Shown piece by piece: positions 22,730-34,040 of a DNA stretch of 64,000 bases. Under the pieces are notes generated by a model. That model was not told where the DNA came from and made no database searches. It saw nothing but the letters and a program-made list of their open reading frames with translations. Source of the DNA: Russula earlei (Eukaryota; Basidiomycota; Agaricomycetes; Russulales; Russulaceae). Each line of letters begins with the position of its first letter. Within the stretch, counting starts at the first letter, position 1. Made by a program: the position numbers and the translations under genes. The stretch is from the NCBI GenBank assembly GCA_025769875.1, contig JAGFNK010000199.1:23995-87994 (forward strand), read 5' to 3'.

Positions 22730-23823
22730 ATGAACATCTGCTTCGTATCGTTTCCCGCCACCTTGACTTGCATCATGGTGGTACACTTTATTCTGCGACT
22801 TCTGTCTGCAGTGAGATATCATCTCCACACCGCCGTCTTGTTTACATGGACAGACTACAAGACAATTTTTTTCCCAATAGTAAGTGCTCTCTCTGGCCTT
22901 TTCTTACCATGCGCTCCATAGAGTGTAGACTGTCTTCGCCTGCGCGACTGCACCCGTGCGGTCATTCTCTGATCTCCTTCAATGCTCGGTTTGGGTGTGG
23001 TTCCATCAGCTCCTGTGCAACGTATCCAACCAAGCTCGAAGCTGCGAGGAAGACAAAGCCAACCATCCGTGGCGACCTCTCCCGTCTGGCAGGATCTCTG
23101 AGTCACAAGCCGTTGTCTTGCGCTGGGCTACTGTGGTCTTCTGCTTGTTCTTGTCTTCAATCTACGACCAGGATCTCGTTCTCACAACTCTGGGCCTCGT
23201 GGCCGCCACCATCACCTATGATGAACTTGGCGCCGCAAGCAACGTTGTCGGGAAAGCTCTCTGTACTGCTGTAGGATACGCGGCTTTCGAAGTTGGCGCA
23301 ACGACAATCATAGGTATGTTGCGCGAAAACGGCTTCTTTTCACTCCCCAGATGCTGACCCATGGGTAGGCATTAACCATGCGATGGACTTTGTGTCCGTT
23401 ACAGCTGTCTCCATTAGTGTGATTCTCATCTTTACTGTAATCCAAGCACAAGACTTTCCTGACGTCGAGGGAGACAAAGCAGTGGGTCGCATGACATTCC
23501 CAATCTATGCCCCCGAGCTATCTCGACTGTTGACATTCCTCGCCATTGCCGCATGGTCCGTATTCCTCAGTTGGTTTTGGGACGTCGGTCCTATCAGCAC
23601 CGGGGTCTTCATTGGCTTTGGCCTTCACGTTGGACTGCGCTACTACTGCCTGCGGACGTTGGGAGCAGACAAAACGTCGTACCTAATATTCAACGTACGT
23701 TCTCACGCTCACGTACTTGGCACACTCCGAAACGTCGTTGCTGACCTATGGGCGTCCCAGGTTTGGCTCATGACCGCCCATGTTCTCCCATTGCATGCCA
23801 GGATGTCCGTTTTAGCGCTCTGA
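22730..23823 (+). CDS. UbiA-family membrane prenyltransferase
   Basis: Integral membrane enzyme of the UbiA superfamily, which transfers a prenyl chain from a diphosphate donor onto an aromatic or other acceptor. Four exons (22730-22879, 22929-23313, 23369-23694, 23761-23823) join cleanly into 307 residues. The first Mg-diphosphate motif reads NQARSCEEDKANHPWRPLPSGRI. It is the fungal NQx(n)EED variant of NDxxD and is followed by the invariant PWRPLPSG. The second reads QDFPDVEGDKAVGR, matching DxxDxEGD. Hydrophobic helices surround both, for example VVLRWATVVFCLFLSSIY, FVSVTAVSISVILIFTVI and FLAIAAWSVFLSWFW. The start at 22730 gives a hydrophobic first helix; 22684 is an alternative. The acceptor is unknown: similar basidiomycete proteins are found outside ubiquinone synthesis and are often guessed to act in meroterpenoid pathways. 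No pathway cluster is visible beside it, so I name only the family. Confidence 0.88.
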
Positions 23824-26535
23824 TTATTTCATCCGATTGACAGCTCATTTACGCCATACTATGTATTCGACGCCCTTTCCAACACGCCAGGTGCATGACC
23901 ACTCTATATTTTTATGGAGCACAGACGCTCCTTTTTACGTCTACAGTCCGTATAATCCATAGGCATCATTACTATGAAATTTTCACTGCACTTCCTCAAC
24001 TAACTCCTGTCTTGTACTAATATGCCTCCTCGCTCCACTTGTCGTATCGGTACATGTCAACTCGTAGCAACGGATTATTTATTGCTTAGCCATGACGTGT
24101 TCCTGATGGGACGACTGCTGCTATCCTCGTGCGTCTCTGCACCGGCACCGATCCAGAGCCCAGACGGGAAAATGCCACTGGCGTTGCTACTACCGCACGC
24201 CCTTAATGAACTGGTTGCTAATTCACCTGGTGGTTGCCGCGCTCCCGAAAACGTGTACGCCTCGAGGCTGACGGGGAATCAGCGCAGTTCACTTGGCTAT
24301 GGGGCGGTCCAGACGGAACGGACGGCATGGTGTCGCGAAAAGCTATGGGACAAGCCTGGACGACACTGCCCGCAGCAGCAGCAGCGTCAGCGTCAGTTGT
24401 TGCAAAGCACCGTGATACGTGTTTGCATCGGCCGTTCCCGATGCGGCTCGTCACGTTCGTCCGTTCACAATCAAAAATCGACGTCTGTGTGGGAGGGGAA
24501 AGGGAAAGTCAAGGAGACGAACGAACGAACGCGGGTGTTGCGTGTCGATCAAGGTTTGGCTGATCTGACGGGAAGAAGGTTGATCGTTTTCGTCCACGTG
24601 GCCCGCATATCGCCGCAGTGCGGGCAAAGCAAAGGGGGTGGTGGTTGATTGATCCCCAATGGAATGGGAATCGTACAGCGTTTAGGTCGTCGGGTGCGGT
24701 GCGGTGCGGTGCGGACGTGGTCGACCCGCCTGCGAGTCTCTCTCTGATCGGGGGGCATTGAGGCGTCATCGTCGTCATCATCCCTTTTGCCTTTTTTGTG
24801 GCGCGGTGATGCCGCTCAGCCTGCTTGTCGAAAGCGAAACCCTAAAAAAGAGAGAGAGAGAGAGACCGGACGGAGAGTTCCTGCCGATACGTTCCCTCCT
24901 CGGGCTAAAGCTCCCCGCGTAAGGGCGTCACATTCGGGCGGGACGGCGGCTCATAATGTGAACGTTTGATGGCCCCCGTTCAGGTCGAGATATCGACGTT
25001 TGAACTTTGCGATAGAAGCGGGCCTCCGAGAGGTCCCAGCCCTCGCTCGGCCTGTGTGAGCTCGGCGCGATGGATGGATATGAACGTCCGCCGATGGACC
25101 CTGCACGTCAAAAAAGCTCCACAAGCCGGCCAGACGCACGCCCTCACCCCTTCCTCTTCACACGGGAACCGAATGGAAGCGTCGAGGATCTGATGCCGGT
25201 GTGGGGAACGAAGAAAGGAAAAAAAAAAAAAAAAAAAAAAGGAAATTTGTGGACCCACGCCGATCACACACGCAAGAAAAACGGCAACGCATGCCAAAAA
25301 TTTCAAGACGGCAAGAAGAAAAAAAAAAAGGATCTCGCGAGGCTTCCGGGCTTTTGACGGTTGGCTCGGGCCCGGGACATTGGTCGGCGGTGCCGAGCGT
25401 CGTGTGGTTGCCTGGAGCTGAGAGAGAGAAAACAATAGAGCCAACCCCACCACACGTACTTGTATAGTTTTGTCGGTCGGTCGGAGCCAAAAAAAAAAAA
25501 AAAAAAAAAAAAAAGCACCAAGGAGAGGCAGCAGCGGCTGGGGGACACGAGTCCGGCGGTCAAGGTGACCGAAGAGGGATCCTTCTCGCCGCGCGGAAAG
25601 CGGCAACTCCGCACCCCCGGGGACGTGATGGACCTGCTGTCGACCGAGCTGCCACTGCGGTTCGTTCCCGCTGCGGCAGTCGACTGCCGAGGGCGCCCGA
25701 AGCACTCCAGGTTGTGGGGACCAGCCAGACTCCCCCAAACGGCCCGCGAAGAAAAAACGCGTCGAGGCTGGACATCTGCGATCTCCGGAAAAGACTTTGT
25801 TTTGTGGGAGCAGAGGCACATGGAGGGGGGCACGGGTGCGGGCCAAATCGACCGCCCCCGGTCAGGTCACGGAGGAGAGGTAGAGAGAGAGGGTGAGCAA
25901 ACGCCGGCCGCTGGACCTGCCTGAGGGGTTCATCGGACCGCCATCGCAAAATAGATAGTGGCGCGCTCAGGCTGGGTGGGGACCTGGTTGGTCGTGTAGT
26001 CGCAGCAGGCAGCAGCAGCCGCTAGAAACGACCCGGACCACACGACCCGCTGTTTTGAAGAAGAGGCCCACGTGGCGTTTGCCTCGTGTGCTGTCTTCTC
26101 TCTCGCCTCTCTCTCGAATCGCCATTTGGGCAAATGAAATTGCGGACGATCTGAGCAGACGGCACCTTTCTTCACAACGCACGACGGCGAGCGCAGGCCA
26201 TCACCCGAACAGAACGGCGGCGGCGTCGCCACGGTACGTGCTCTACCCACGGGGGCGCACGCGCACTCGCCCTGGGGGTCGAAGGCGTCGCAGGAAGGGC
26301 AAGGGCAATCGAGACGGCGTCGCACCCACGCACGTTCATGGCCCGCGCGGAGAGCACGAAAACGCATCGCTTCGCCTTCGGTCGATTGAAATGAATGAAA
26401 AGAGAGAGGTTCGCGCACAAATACAGTAAAACCCCGCACGGCTCACACAAAGAAAGCGGCGGACCGCGAGTCGGGGACGCGCCACCTCGCCTACCCACCC
26501 ACCGGACCCGTGACCACGCGCCCGACCACTTCACT
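23824..26535. other. 2.7-kb gene-free stretch with A tracts
   Basis: No supported gene. The stretch contains a GA repeat at about 24850-24873 and pure A tracts at about 25218-25241, 25318-25329 and 25490-25514. The longest minus-strand frame (24980-25846) reads through these tracts as poly-Phe and has no domain. The composition fits a long regulatory or 5' UTR region, or remnants of retroposed poly-A sequences. I cannot decide between them. Confidence 0.45.
25490..25514. repeat. Poly-A homopolymer
   Basis: About 25 consecutive A residues; two further A tracts lie within 300 bp upstream. They could be relics of retroposition or simple slippage products. Confidence 0.85.
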
Positions 26536-27827
26536 TCACTTCCTCTCGCGAATATTCAACTTCCGCCGCTTCTCCGTCTCCGTCTCTTCCGTCTCCGCCG
26601 CCGCGCGGCGCAGCGCCTCGCCCTCGCGGCGCCACTGCGCCCTCTCGTACGCGTCCCACTCCTCGCGCGCGTCGACCCACCGCTCCTGCACGTCCCGCAC
26701 GTCGCTGCGCACGCCGACGCGCGGGCCCATCGCGCTCGACATGAGCGCGTACGCGTTGGGCTGCGCCGAGCCCGCCGCGGACGGGTCGTGAATGGCCGCG
26801 CCGTCGGGCGCCCGCGTCTCCCCGGCCTTGGGCACGAAGACGTAGCCGGTCGCGCGGTCGATGGCGCGCGTGAGGTTCAGCATCGATTGCTTGTCCTGCG
26901 GGGTTTTTATTTATTTTTATTTATTTTGGCGTGCTTTTGGCGTCAGCGCGAACGTGCGACGGGCACGCTTCCCCCATTCTTTCGTGCGCACGCACCTCGA
27001 CGGCGAGCGTCTCGAAGCCCACCAGACCAAAGTCCTCTATCAGCTCGCAGATGGCCATGTTCAGCGCGCTGTAGCGCGGCGAGGCGGACGATAGCGCGTT
27101 CTCGAGATAAGAGAGGTCCTGCACGTCGGTGTAAAAGTCTAGATTAAAGTCTGAAATCGAGAGGGGTCCCGTTGGTTGGCCGGCCGGTCTGCGAAGACGA
27201 GGGGGGGGGGGGGGATTTACCGAGATCTCCGTACTGCGAGAGAAGGTCGATTTTGGACAAGACGTTGACGTGCGGCAGTTCGAGGTGCAACATGGCTCTG
27301 AGCGATAAGAGCAAGAGGGAGACGTACTTGGCCGCGTCGGTGACATAATGCGAGTCACAGAGGTGCACGGCAGCCAGCTAGGGTCGAAGAGATGATGAGC
27401 GCACAACGAAACGAGAGGTGGAACGAACACGCACCCGAAAGCCACATTTCCCCAGCCTTTCGATTATCCTCTTCAGGCTGCCGTGATTGGTGCTGAGCTC
27501 GACCTGACCTGGGAGATCGAAGAGGACGTAAGCGTGCTTGCCGAGCTCGTTGAGGCGGTCTTCGAGCCAGTCATAGTTGGCCTCGAGATACTCCATGCAG
27601 TACAACATTCCACCATTTGGGCCCAAACTGTGCTCTGCCATGACGTCGTGGAGGGTGATGAGGGAAGCGATGTCGATGGCGCAGGGATAGGGGATGTTGT
27701 CGTTTGCCGGGTCGAGATTGACGACGGAGATGGGACGGTCAATGGCGGTGAACAGTTGATGCTTTCCGTAGCAGTACGTCGACTTTCCACTCCCAGGCGA
27801 ACCGACGACGATCTCGCCGAACGGCAT
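26536..27827 (-). CDS. GPN2: GPN-loop GTPase 2
   Basis: Cytoplasmic GTPase of the GPN family, which assists assembly and nuclear import of RNA polymerase II (and III). The ATG at 27825-27827 opens [17 protein letters not shown], placing the P-loop at residues 9-17; a longer frame upstream has no ATG. The diagnostic Gly-Pro-Asn insertion is present as SLGPNGG, the G3 motif as DLPGQVE, and the base-recognition motif as [12 protein letters not shown]. Four exons are inferred, with introns near 27378-27436, 27151-27220 and 26890-26996. The second intron contains a 14-nt C run on the coding strand (G run at 27201-27214). The C-terminal exon ends in a charged coiled-coil-like tail ([15 protein letters not shown]). 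The gene lies 57 bp downstream of the Arb1-like gene on the same strand, a very tight gap for separate transcripts. Confidence 0.93.
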
Positions 27828-27884
27828 GAGGATGGGTGTCAACGAGAAAGGAAGGTGACCTTCCTAGTTTGGATGATGTCTTTA

Positions 27885-29904
27885 TTACATGTCCGTGTAG
27901 AAGCTCGGCAGTTGGTGCACCAGCTGTTCCATGTACCAATATTTCCTCGACCACTCCTTCTTCCCCCGGCTCGACCCCTCCGACTCTCGTGCTATCTCCA
28001 CCCATGTCGCACCGATCCCCATCCCCGCCATCAAACTCTCCGTCACGCTCCTCTCCACCAGCACACTGATCTCGTCCTTCCACGGTCGATGCGCCCCTTT
28101 CACCGCCTTCACCTCCTTCTCATCCTCGTCTTCTTCCATCACAACCGCGCCCCGATTCGTAGTCGGCATGCTCGGTGGCAGCACGTCCGATCCACCCTTG
28201 TACACGCCCTTGTCCAGACGCTCCCACGGCGCGAGCACCAGACGCGCGAACCGGCACGCGAGGTCCTCCTCCACGGCCTCCGCGGCAGGCGCGTTGTGCG
28301 CGAGCTGCCGGGGAGCGCGGGGGGGCTCGATGCGCACGATGCGCCGCGTCGATTGTTCGACGACGCCCGTCGTGTGCGTCAACGGAAGTGCCGAGGGACC
28401 GAGGAGCGGCAGGAGCGTGCGGGGCTCGATATTCCACGTCGCTTGAATGTCGACGAGAGACGCGTCCCAGATCGGCGGGGCCAGCCTGTGCACGGGCTCT
28501 CCTTCTCCTTCGACGGAGGCCATGTCGTCGTCGGCCCAGGAATGCGCGTTCGCACCCCATCCTTCCATAAGGTCGTCCTCCCCCGCAGCAGTGCCCCATT
28601 CGCCGCCGGCAAACGCGGACCTCGACTCGGCCGCGGTCATCACCGAGTCTACGTCTACACCCGCGCTTGGCTGTTCTTGCCTCTGTGGCTCGGCATCTTC
28701 TGATTCGGCCATTCTTTGTCGTTTCGTCCCGGGTTCGTCTCCCCTATCCAGTGACGGAACCTCAGGATGGACCCACATGGCTTGCATCGAGCCCCACAGA
28801 TCCTTGCAGCCATCGCTAAAGGCGTCTGGAAGCACACGGCCCATCTTCCAGGAATTCGGGAGCTCAACGCGCGCAAGCTCGACGATCTCGAGCGCACGTC
28901 TGATGGGGCGCTCGTACTCGGGCTCAGGGAAAACGCGACTGCGGATGAGGTAGCGAAAGAAGAAGGATACCAGGATCGGCGTGGCAATGCAACGTGGCTC
29001 CGACCTGAATTGGAGCGGTAAGTGCACCGCCGCGATCACAAGCAGGGGCTGAATGCATTACCAGACGAGACCTCGTTCGCGAAAATGCGACGAGAAGAAG
29101 ATTTTCATGCTCAGTTCCGGGTCGCGCAGGAAATTTTCCATGCGACTGTCCTCGTCTTTGCCACTAGTCACTGCGCCGTCCAGGTCGTCCATTTCCGAAT
29201 CGGTATCATCCGATTCAACGTCAGCATCCAGGATCGCATTCTTGGCTGGGGCAGGAGTTTGCTGTAGCACGCCGATGTATATACGGAACTGATAAACAAA
29301 GGGTTAGGGCGGCCTGCGATCCACCGAGTGGGGCCATGGCGCACAATATCCCACACGTGTTGTACGCCTGGCGTGGTCGCCGGCCAAGTACGACCATTCT
29401 TGAAGTCGATGCTGGCCTGATAGAGGCGATCTGCGGGTGTCATGTTCCTATCCCGCCGCCCATCGTTCAGACCACGGAATGCAAGACGCGGATGATGACG
29501 AGCGGCACTGACGGATCGTAGGCATTCCTCCTGATGTCCTCCAGCTCTTCCCAGACCTCCCACCACGTCTTGGGCTTCTCCGGCGCGACCTGCACCTGCT
29601 GCGCGCCGCCGGCCTTTTTCTTCTTCCGCTTCTTCTTTTCCAGGCCGTCCGAGGCGTGCTTCGCGCGCAGGACGACGGTCGGTATGCCCATACCGTCGCG
29701 CTCGACTTGCTCCCCCGCCCGCGTGCGCTGATCGCCCCCCTCGTCGTCGTCGTCGTCGTCGTCGATCGGGACCAGGATGCCCGAGGGCCGGAACGAAGCG
29801 AAGGGAATGATGTTGACGCCGTCGGGCACCGGCGGAAAGGGCGGGAATCGCAGCTTCGTCGCCGACTCGAGGGTCAATCCCGCGCCCGGATCGGTGGTGG
29901 ACAT
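27885..29904 (-). CDS. Arb1-like Argonaute siRNA chaperone subunit
   Basis: Probable member of the fungal Arb1 family. In Schizosaccharomyces pombe Arb1 is part of the Argonaute siRNA chaperone complex needed for RNAi-directed heterochromatin. The ATG at 29902-29904 is chosen because it gives the longest conserved-looking N-terminus. Exons are about 29904-29517, a middle exon ending near 29345, 29292-29056 and 29018-27885. An acidic run (IDDDDDDDE) and a Lys/Arg cluster (KKKRKKKK, a likely nuclear signal) lie near residues 50-115. The core reads ENFLRDPELSMKIFFSSHFR, then RGLVW, a leucine/Arg-rich helix (FFFRYLIRSR) and VELARVELP...LPDAFSDGCKDLWGS. That pattern is what I know of the Arb1 family. 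The middle has a disordered acidic segment. Exon 1/2 edges are not settled. Family identity is from memory of the motif pattern, so moderately sure. Confidence 0.68.
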
Positions 29905-30790
29905 TTCGTTGCGTGGGTGCGTGGGTGTGGACGGAGTGGTGTGGGAGTGGTGTGGGAGTGGGGAAGAGAGGAAGGGGGGGAAGGGTGGGGGCATGTGAGG
30001 TCGACGCTCGAGTTCTAAGAAGAAGAGAGGAGAACGGCCGGGGCTGCGCACCGCAGCGCGTGATTCACGGTTCGCCTTCCCCCCCACCCCGTCGACGATT
30101 AATTCTTCTTCCTTCGATCAATCGGTGTGGCAGGCCATGTGTCCGTCTCGAACTCGCGGGGGATTCGAAGGACCACCTGTTTTTATTTTTATAAACCGAG
30201 CGTGGACGCGGGTAGGTCGGGGGTCGGGGGTGTTCGAAAGCGGGGGTCACCCACGCCACCACCGAATTGATACGCCATCGACAAGGTTTGCCCGTTTGGT
30301 TTTTTTGTTACTCTCATCATCGTCAAGGATCGTCAGGCTTCAGATTTTGGGGGACCCCGCGCGAAAATGGTTTCATTGGTATTGACTCGTGCCTGGGAAC
30401 CAAGGACTTGGCGTGTTTGCGTATTAGAGTGCCCGCTTGCGGCGCAGTCCCCATCGAACACGGAGTTTCCCAATGCGCAGGAGCTGCGTTGCACGACTGA
30501 CCTGGGAAAAGCTTTGATGGAGGCGGCCTGCCGTTTGCCGGCAGGCGTAACAATGTGAGTTGGAAGACCAGTACATACAGTATCTATCTCCTCTCACGCC
30601 TATCGCGTCTCAAGTCACCCCCCTCCGTTGGGTTGTGCCTTGAACGCGGAACATGTCGCCGGCATCGCACAAGCAATTGCTTTCAGGTGACAGCTGAGGC
30701 CGTTGAGGGGCGGCCGCCGTGCGTTATCGCCTGTCCTCTCCTCTTCTTTTAATTTAGATAACGGCACGTGGATGACAACATTGCTTGCTC
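29905..30790. other. Upstream region of Arb1-like gene
   Basis: Non-coding as far as I can tell. The first part (29905-30110) should contain the 5' UTR and promoter of the minus-strand gene; it is GT-rich near 29910-30000. The remainder, up to the start of the tandem array, holds no recognisable feature. Confidence 0.45.
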
Positions 30791-31056
30791 ATGCCCCGTC
30801 GGATTATCATCCCTCGAAAGTCGGTCTTTTTTCACACGCACTCGTGCGGGCTCGGCGACCGTGATGGGCACATTGTTCTCTCTTTCGACATGCGGATGAC
30901 GAAGATGGCGCGTCGTGAGAGAGAGAGAGGAGCTGATCTGTCGGCGTACCTACGGTCTAACCAGAATTAAAACGGTACGGACGTATTCCGATCTGTCGTG
31001 GAAGGGCGCTTTCATCTATCCCAATCCAGGCCTGCGCGCTTACGCGTAATGCGTCG

Positions 31057-31065
31057 TTTATAAGA
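31057..31065 (+). promoter_or_regulatory. TATA box of peptide gene A
   Basis: TTTATAAGA lies about 76 bp upstream of the ATG at 31133, and CCAATCCAGG lies 36 bp further upstream. The same TATA sequence is present before copy C (41457-41465). In copy B it is interrupted after TTTAT by a deletion of roughly 20 bp. Confidence 0.6.
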
Positions 31066-31132
31066 GACCCAGGAGACGAATATCCACCCAAAGCTATAGC
31101 ACGCTTCAGGTCGCATCCATCTCCCTTCAAAC

Positions 31133-31319
31133 ATGCGTCTCTTCCTTACTCCACTCTCTGTACTTTTGCTCGCTGTCCTTGTTCTTGCCCACCCTGTAAG
31201 GATCTCTCATCTCAGCTTACTTTAAGATCTGCCCACTCACTCCCTCGTAGACGGTAGAACCCGAAGTCAAACGGGGCACTAAGTATATCGGGAACAAAGA
31301 TTACAAACGGGACCATTGA
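31133..31319 (+). CDS. Small secreted peptide, copy A (43 aa)
   Basis: Two exons, 31133-31195 and 31251-31319, flank a 55-bp intron with GTAAGG donor and GTAG acceptor. Exon 1 encodes a textbook signal peptide (MRLFLTPLSVLLLAVLVLA, then HP). Exon 2 encodes the whole mature part, about 22 residues: TVEPEV, KR, GTKYIGNKDY, KR, DH. The two Lys-Arg pairs are classical Kex2-type processing sites, so a ten-residue GTKYIGNKDY product (after basic-residue trimming) is a reasonable prediction. There is no cysteine and no C-terminal CaaX box, so it is not a lipidated basidiomycete mating pheromone. It was called from three tandem copies that preserve frame, splice sites and stop. I do not recognise the family. 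Secretion through ER and Golgi is inferred; function is unknown. Confidence 0.65.
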
Positions 31320-32385
31320 GTCGCGTTCCAATCCATGCGGGTTGTTGAAGGTGTGCACACAGACTTGGCAACCAGCACAATCGGGCTGAGTGAGGGAACC
31401 ATCAGGTCGTGAGCGTTGCTGTCGGTCTGTTCACGGTGAAAGAGGATCACGTTTCGTACACTTCTCGAGGGTGAGGTGTATATCATGTCCAATTGGCACT
31501 CGGATTTTGTTTTTTCGCTCGGATTCATCGCTGTGGAAAATTATTATGTCGATATTGGGGTTTTGGGTGATTCGTGATGTGATGGTGTGTGCCATAGTAG
31601 TGCAGTGGGCAAGGTTTTTGGTGGCGGAGGCTTTCTGACACTTCTGACTCAAAATCAAACGTGGCGTATCAAGATAAACGGACAGTCTTTCTGATCTCGA
31701 TACTATTGCAAAGTCCAATCTCTTGACGTGCCCCACATGACGTCTGGGGGTGTGATCCATCCGTAGCTTTTTTACAAATGACTTTGACAGGATCAGGACG
31801 AGTCTCTGTAGTGGGGCCGCAAGGTGAGTGGAGATATATACTTAAGATGCGTAACTTCTAACCGCTTCAGGCCAGTGTATATCATCCCGGTGTATGTTCA
31901 CCCACCATCCCCTTTCTGATGGAGAACGGCGACCACGGCAGCAACGATGAGAAGGTCCTTGCAGGTGCGGTAGGCATGGGCATTCCCGCAACGTTCCAGG
32001 GTTCCCTGCGTGGAAACGGCAGCTCGACAAGCTCGATGAAAGGTCCTCTCAATGAGCATGCGCCACCGGATTATCATCTCTTGGAAATCGGTTTGTTCAC
32101 ACGCACTCGCGCGGGCTTGGCGACCGTCATGGGCACTTTGTTCTCTGTTTCGACATGTGGGCGACGGAGATGGCGCGTCGTGAGTCTCACGAGGAGCTGA
32201 TTTGTTGGCGTACGTGCGGTCTAACCAGAAATAAAACGGAAAAAGGTAAGGACATATTCCGATTTGTCGTGGTGGCAGGGGCGCTCTCATCTATCCCAAT
32301 CCAGGCCTGCGCGCTTACGCGTATTGCGTCGTTTATCCACCTAAATCTATAGCACGCTTCAGGTCGCATCCATTTCGTTTCAAAC

Positions 32386-32574
32386 ATGCGTCTCTTCCTT
32401 ACTCCCCTCTCTGTACTTTTGCTCGCTGTCCTTGTTGTTGCCGACCCTGTAAGGATCTCTCATCTATGCTTACTTTACAGTAAGATCTGCCCACTCACTC
32501 CCTCGTAGACGGTAGAACCCGAAGTTAAACCGGGCACCGAGTATATTCATAACCATTATTGGAAGCGGGACTAG
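32386..32574 (+). CDS. Small secreted peptide, copy B (42 aa)
   Basis: Same architecture as copy A: exon 1 at 32386-32448 (signal peptide MRLFLTPLSVLLLAVLVVA, then DP), a 59-bp intron and exon 2 at 32509-32574. The mature region reads TVEPEV, KP, GTEYIHNHYW, KR, D. The first Lys-Arg of copies A and C is Lys-Pro here, so the first cleavage should be lost. The C-terminal His is also lost, because TAG comes directly after the Asp. The upstream TATA motif has been removed by a short deletion. The copy may be silent or may make a longer, altered peptide. The frame is nevertheless intact. Confidence 0.58.
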
Positions 32575-32980
32575 TATTGAGTCGTATTCCAATCCATTCG
32601 GGTTATCGAAGGCGCGCACACAGACTTGGCAGCTAGCACGCGATCGAGCTGAGTGAGGGAGCCATCAGGTCGTGAGCGTTGCTGTCGGTCTGTTTGCGGT
32701 GAAAGAGAATCACGTTTCGCACTCGGTTTTTGTTTTTCGCTCGGGTTCATCGCTGTGGAAAATTATCATGGGGTTTTGGGTGATTCGTGATGGTGTGTGC
32801 CATTGCGGTGGGCAAGGTTTCCGGTGGCGGTGGCTTTCTGACACTTCTGACTCAAAATCGAACGTGGCGTATCAAAGGACAACAAGATAAAAACGGACAG
32901 TCTTTCTGATCTCGATACTATTGCAAAGTCCAATCTCTGACGTGCCCCAAATGACGTCTGGGGGTGTGATATATCCATAG

Positions 32981-34040
32981 TCTGTTTTAGTGCTGTTCCG
33001 GCCCGGCTCGGCCTGAAAGCCCCGGCTTTGGCCTAGGCTCGAGGCGGCGCCGGCTTTCTCAAATCCAGGCCGAGCCAAAGCCGTCAAACCCGGCTTGGCT
33101 CGGCTTAGGCCGCGGCTTTTCAATGTAATATGAATGAATTGTTTCCGTACAGGTCGCCAATGGACGCTACGACGCTACTGTAGCGCGCCTGTTCGGGGCA
33201 CACGGACAGGGAGGAACCGAGAGCAAGCGGGGATCGTGCCCCGGATCCGACGCTTGATGATGTCCTAGAGGCGCGGGTAAAGGAGTGCGCGAGTGCGCGT
33301 GTGTTCTTGTAGGAGAAGGGAATGATCTTGAGGCGGTCGAGGTTCCCTCTGGCACACGAGAGAGTCAGAAGGGACATCAAAGCTGCTATTCGAGACTGTA
33401 GCCACCAGCCTTGAATACTGTAGCACAAGTTAGGAGAACCGAGCAATCAAAGGGCGCAGAGGGACATGGAACGCGAGACGAAACGAGACAGGAGCAAGTG
33501 AGGATGACGTCGCGACAGACCGCGAACTAGAACCGATGTGTAAGACAATCTACACTGATCGGAACGAGGCAAGCTCTCCGATTTCTCTTACAGGCAAGTG
33601 TAAGCGAAATCGGAGAGCAAGTAAACGAAGGGGGGTGGGAATTCATAGCAGTACAGTATATCAGCCAAGAGCGTACCAAAAACCGATTCCTCCGACTCCG
33701 AGTCCGCGAGCGCGGGGCGGCGCGACGATGACGACCGGGCGAGGCGCTGCGGGTAGCGAACCCTCGCGTAGAGCGGTGATGACGACGCGAGTGCGTCGCG
33801 TCCGTGCGTGGACGTGTGGCCGGCGCGAGGACGATGCTTGAGGGACGAGGGGGCTGGAGCCGAGGCGAGTGACGTCGACGGCGATCGACTTGAGCCGTTG
33901 TCGCCGTCTGCTGACATGGGAGTGGGCAACGCGAAGGATGACGTCGTGAGTGTGAACGCGAGAAGGCGGGAGAGGGATGAAGGACGATGGAGAGAGGGAC
34001 GACGCGTGGCGCGCAAGGGGGCGTCATGTGAGACTCCTTT
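32981..34040. mobile_element. 1.06-kb insertion in unit B with hAT-like end
   Basis: In units A and C a CCATCCGTAG/CCATAGG-type segment runs directly into TTTTTACAAATGAC. In unit B about 1,060 bp lie between these points. The insert opens with TTTTAGTGCTGTTCC, followed by 120 bp of repeated CGGCTCGG / CCGAGCC motifs in both orientations (33000-33122). Such GC-rich subterminal arrays after TAGTGCTGTTC-type ends are familiar from fungal hAT transposons. No matching far end and no transposase are present, so it is at most a truncated or composite element. It also contains a 20-bp inverted repeat at 33573-33618. A 166-residue Arg/Ser-rich minus-strand frame (33527-34027) has no recognisable domain. 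Confidence 0.5.
33573..33618. repeat. Near-perfect 20-bp inverted repeat (hairpin)
   Basis: The left arm at 33573-33592 and the right arm at 33599-33618 pair over 20 bp with one mismatch and a 6-nt loop (GGCAAG). It lies inside the insertion in unit B. It could be a cruciform, a transposon terminal structure, or the stem of a small RNA precursor; nothing in the sequence decides between these. Confidence 0.8.

Noticed and set aside
24980..25846. 288-residue minus-strand frame
   Set aside because: Driven by poly-A tracts read as poly-Phe; no domain, no conserved motif, and overlapping frames of similar length on the other strand.
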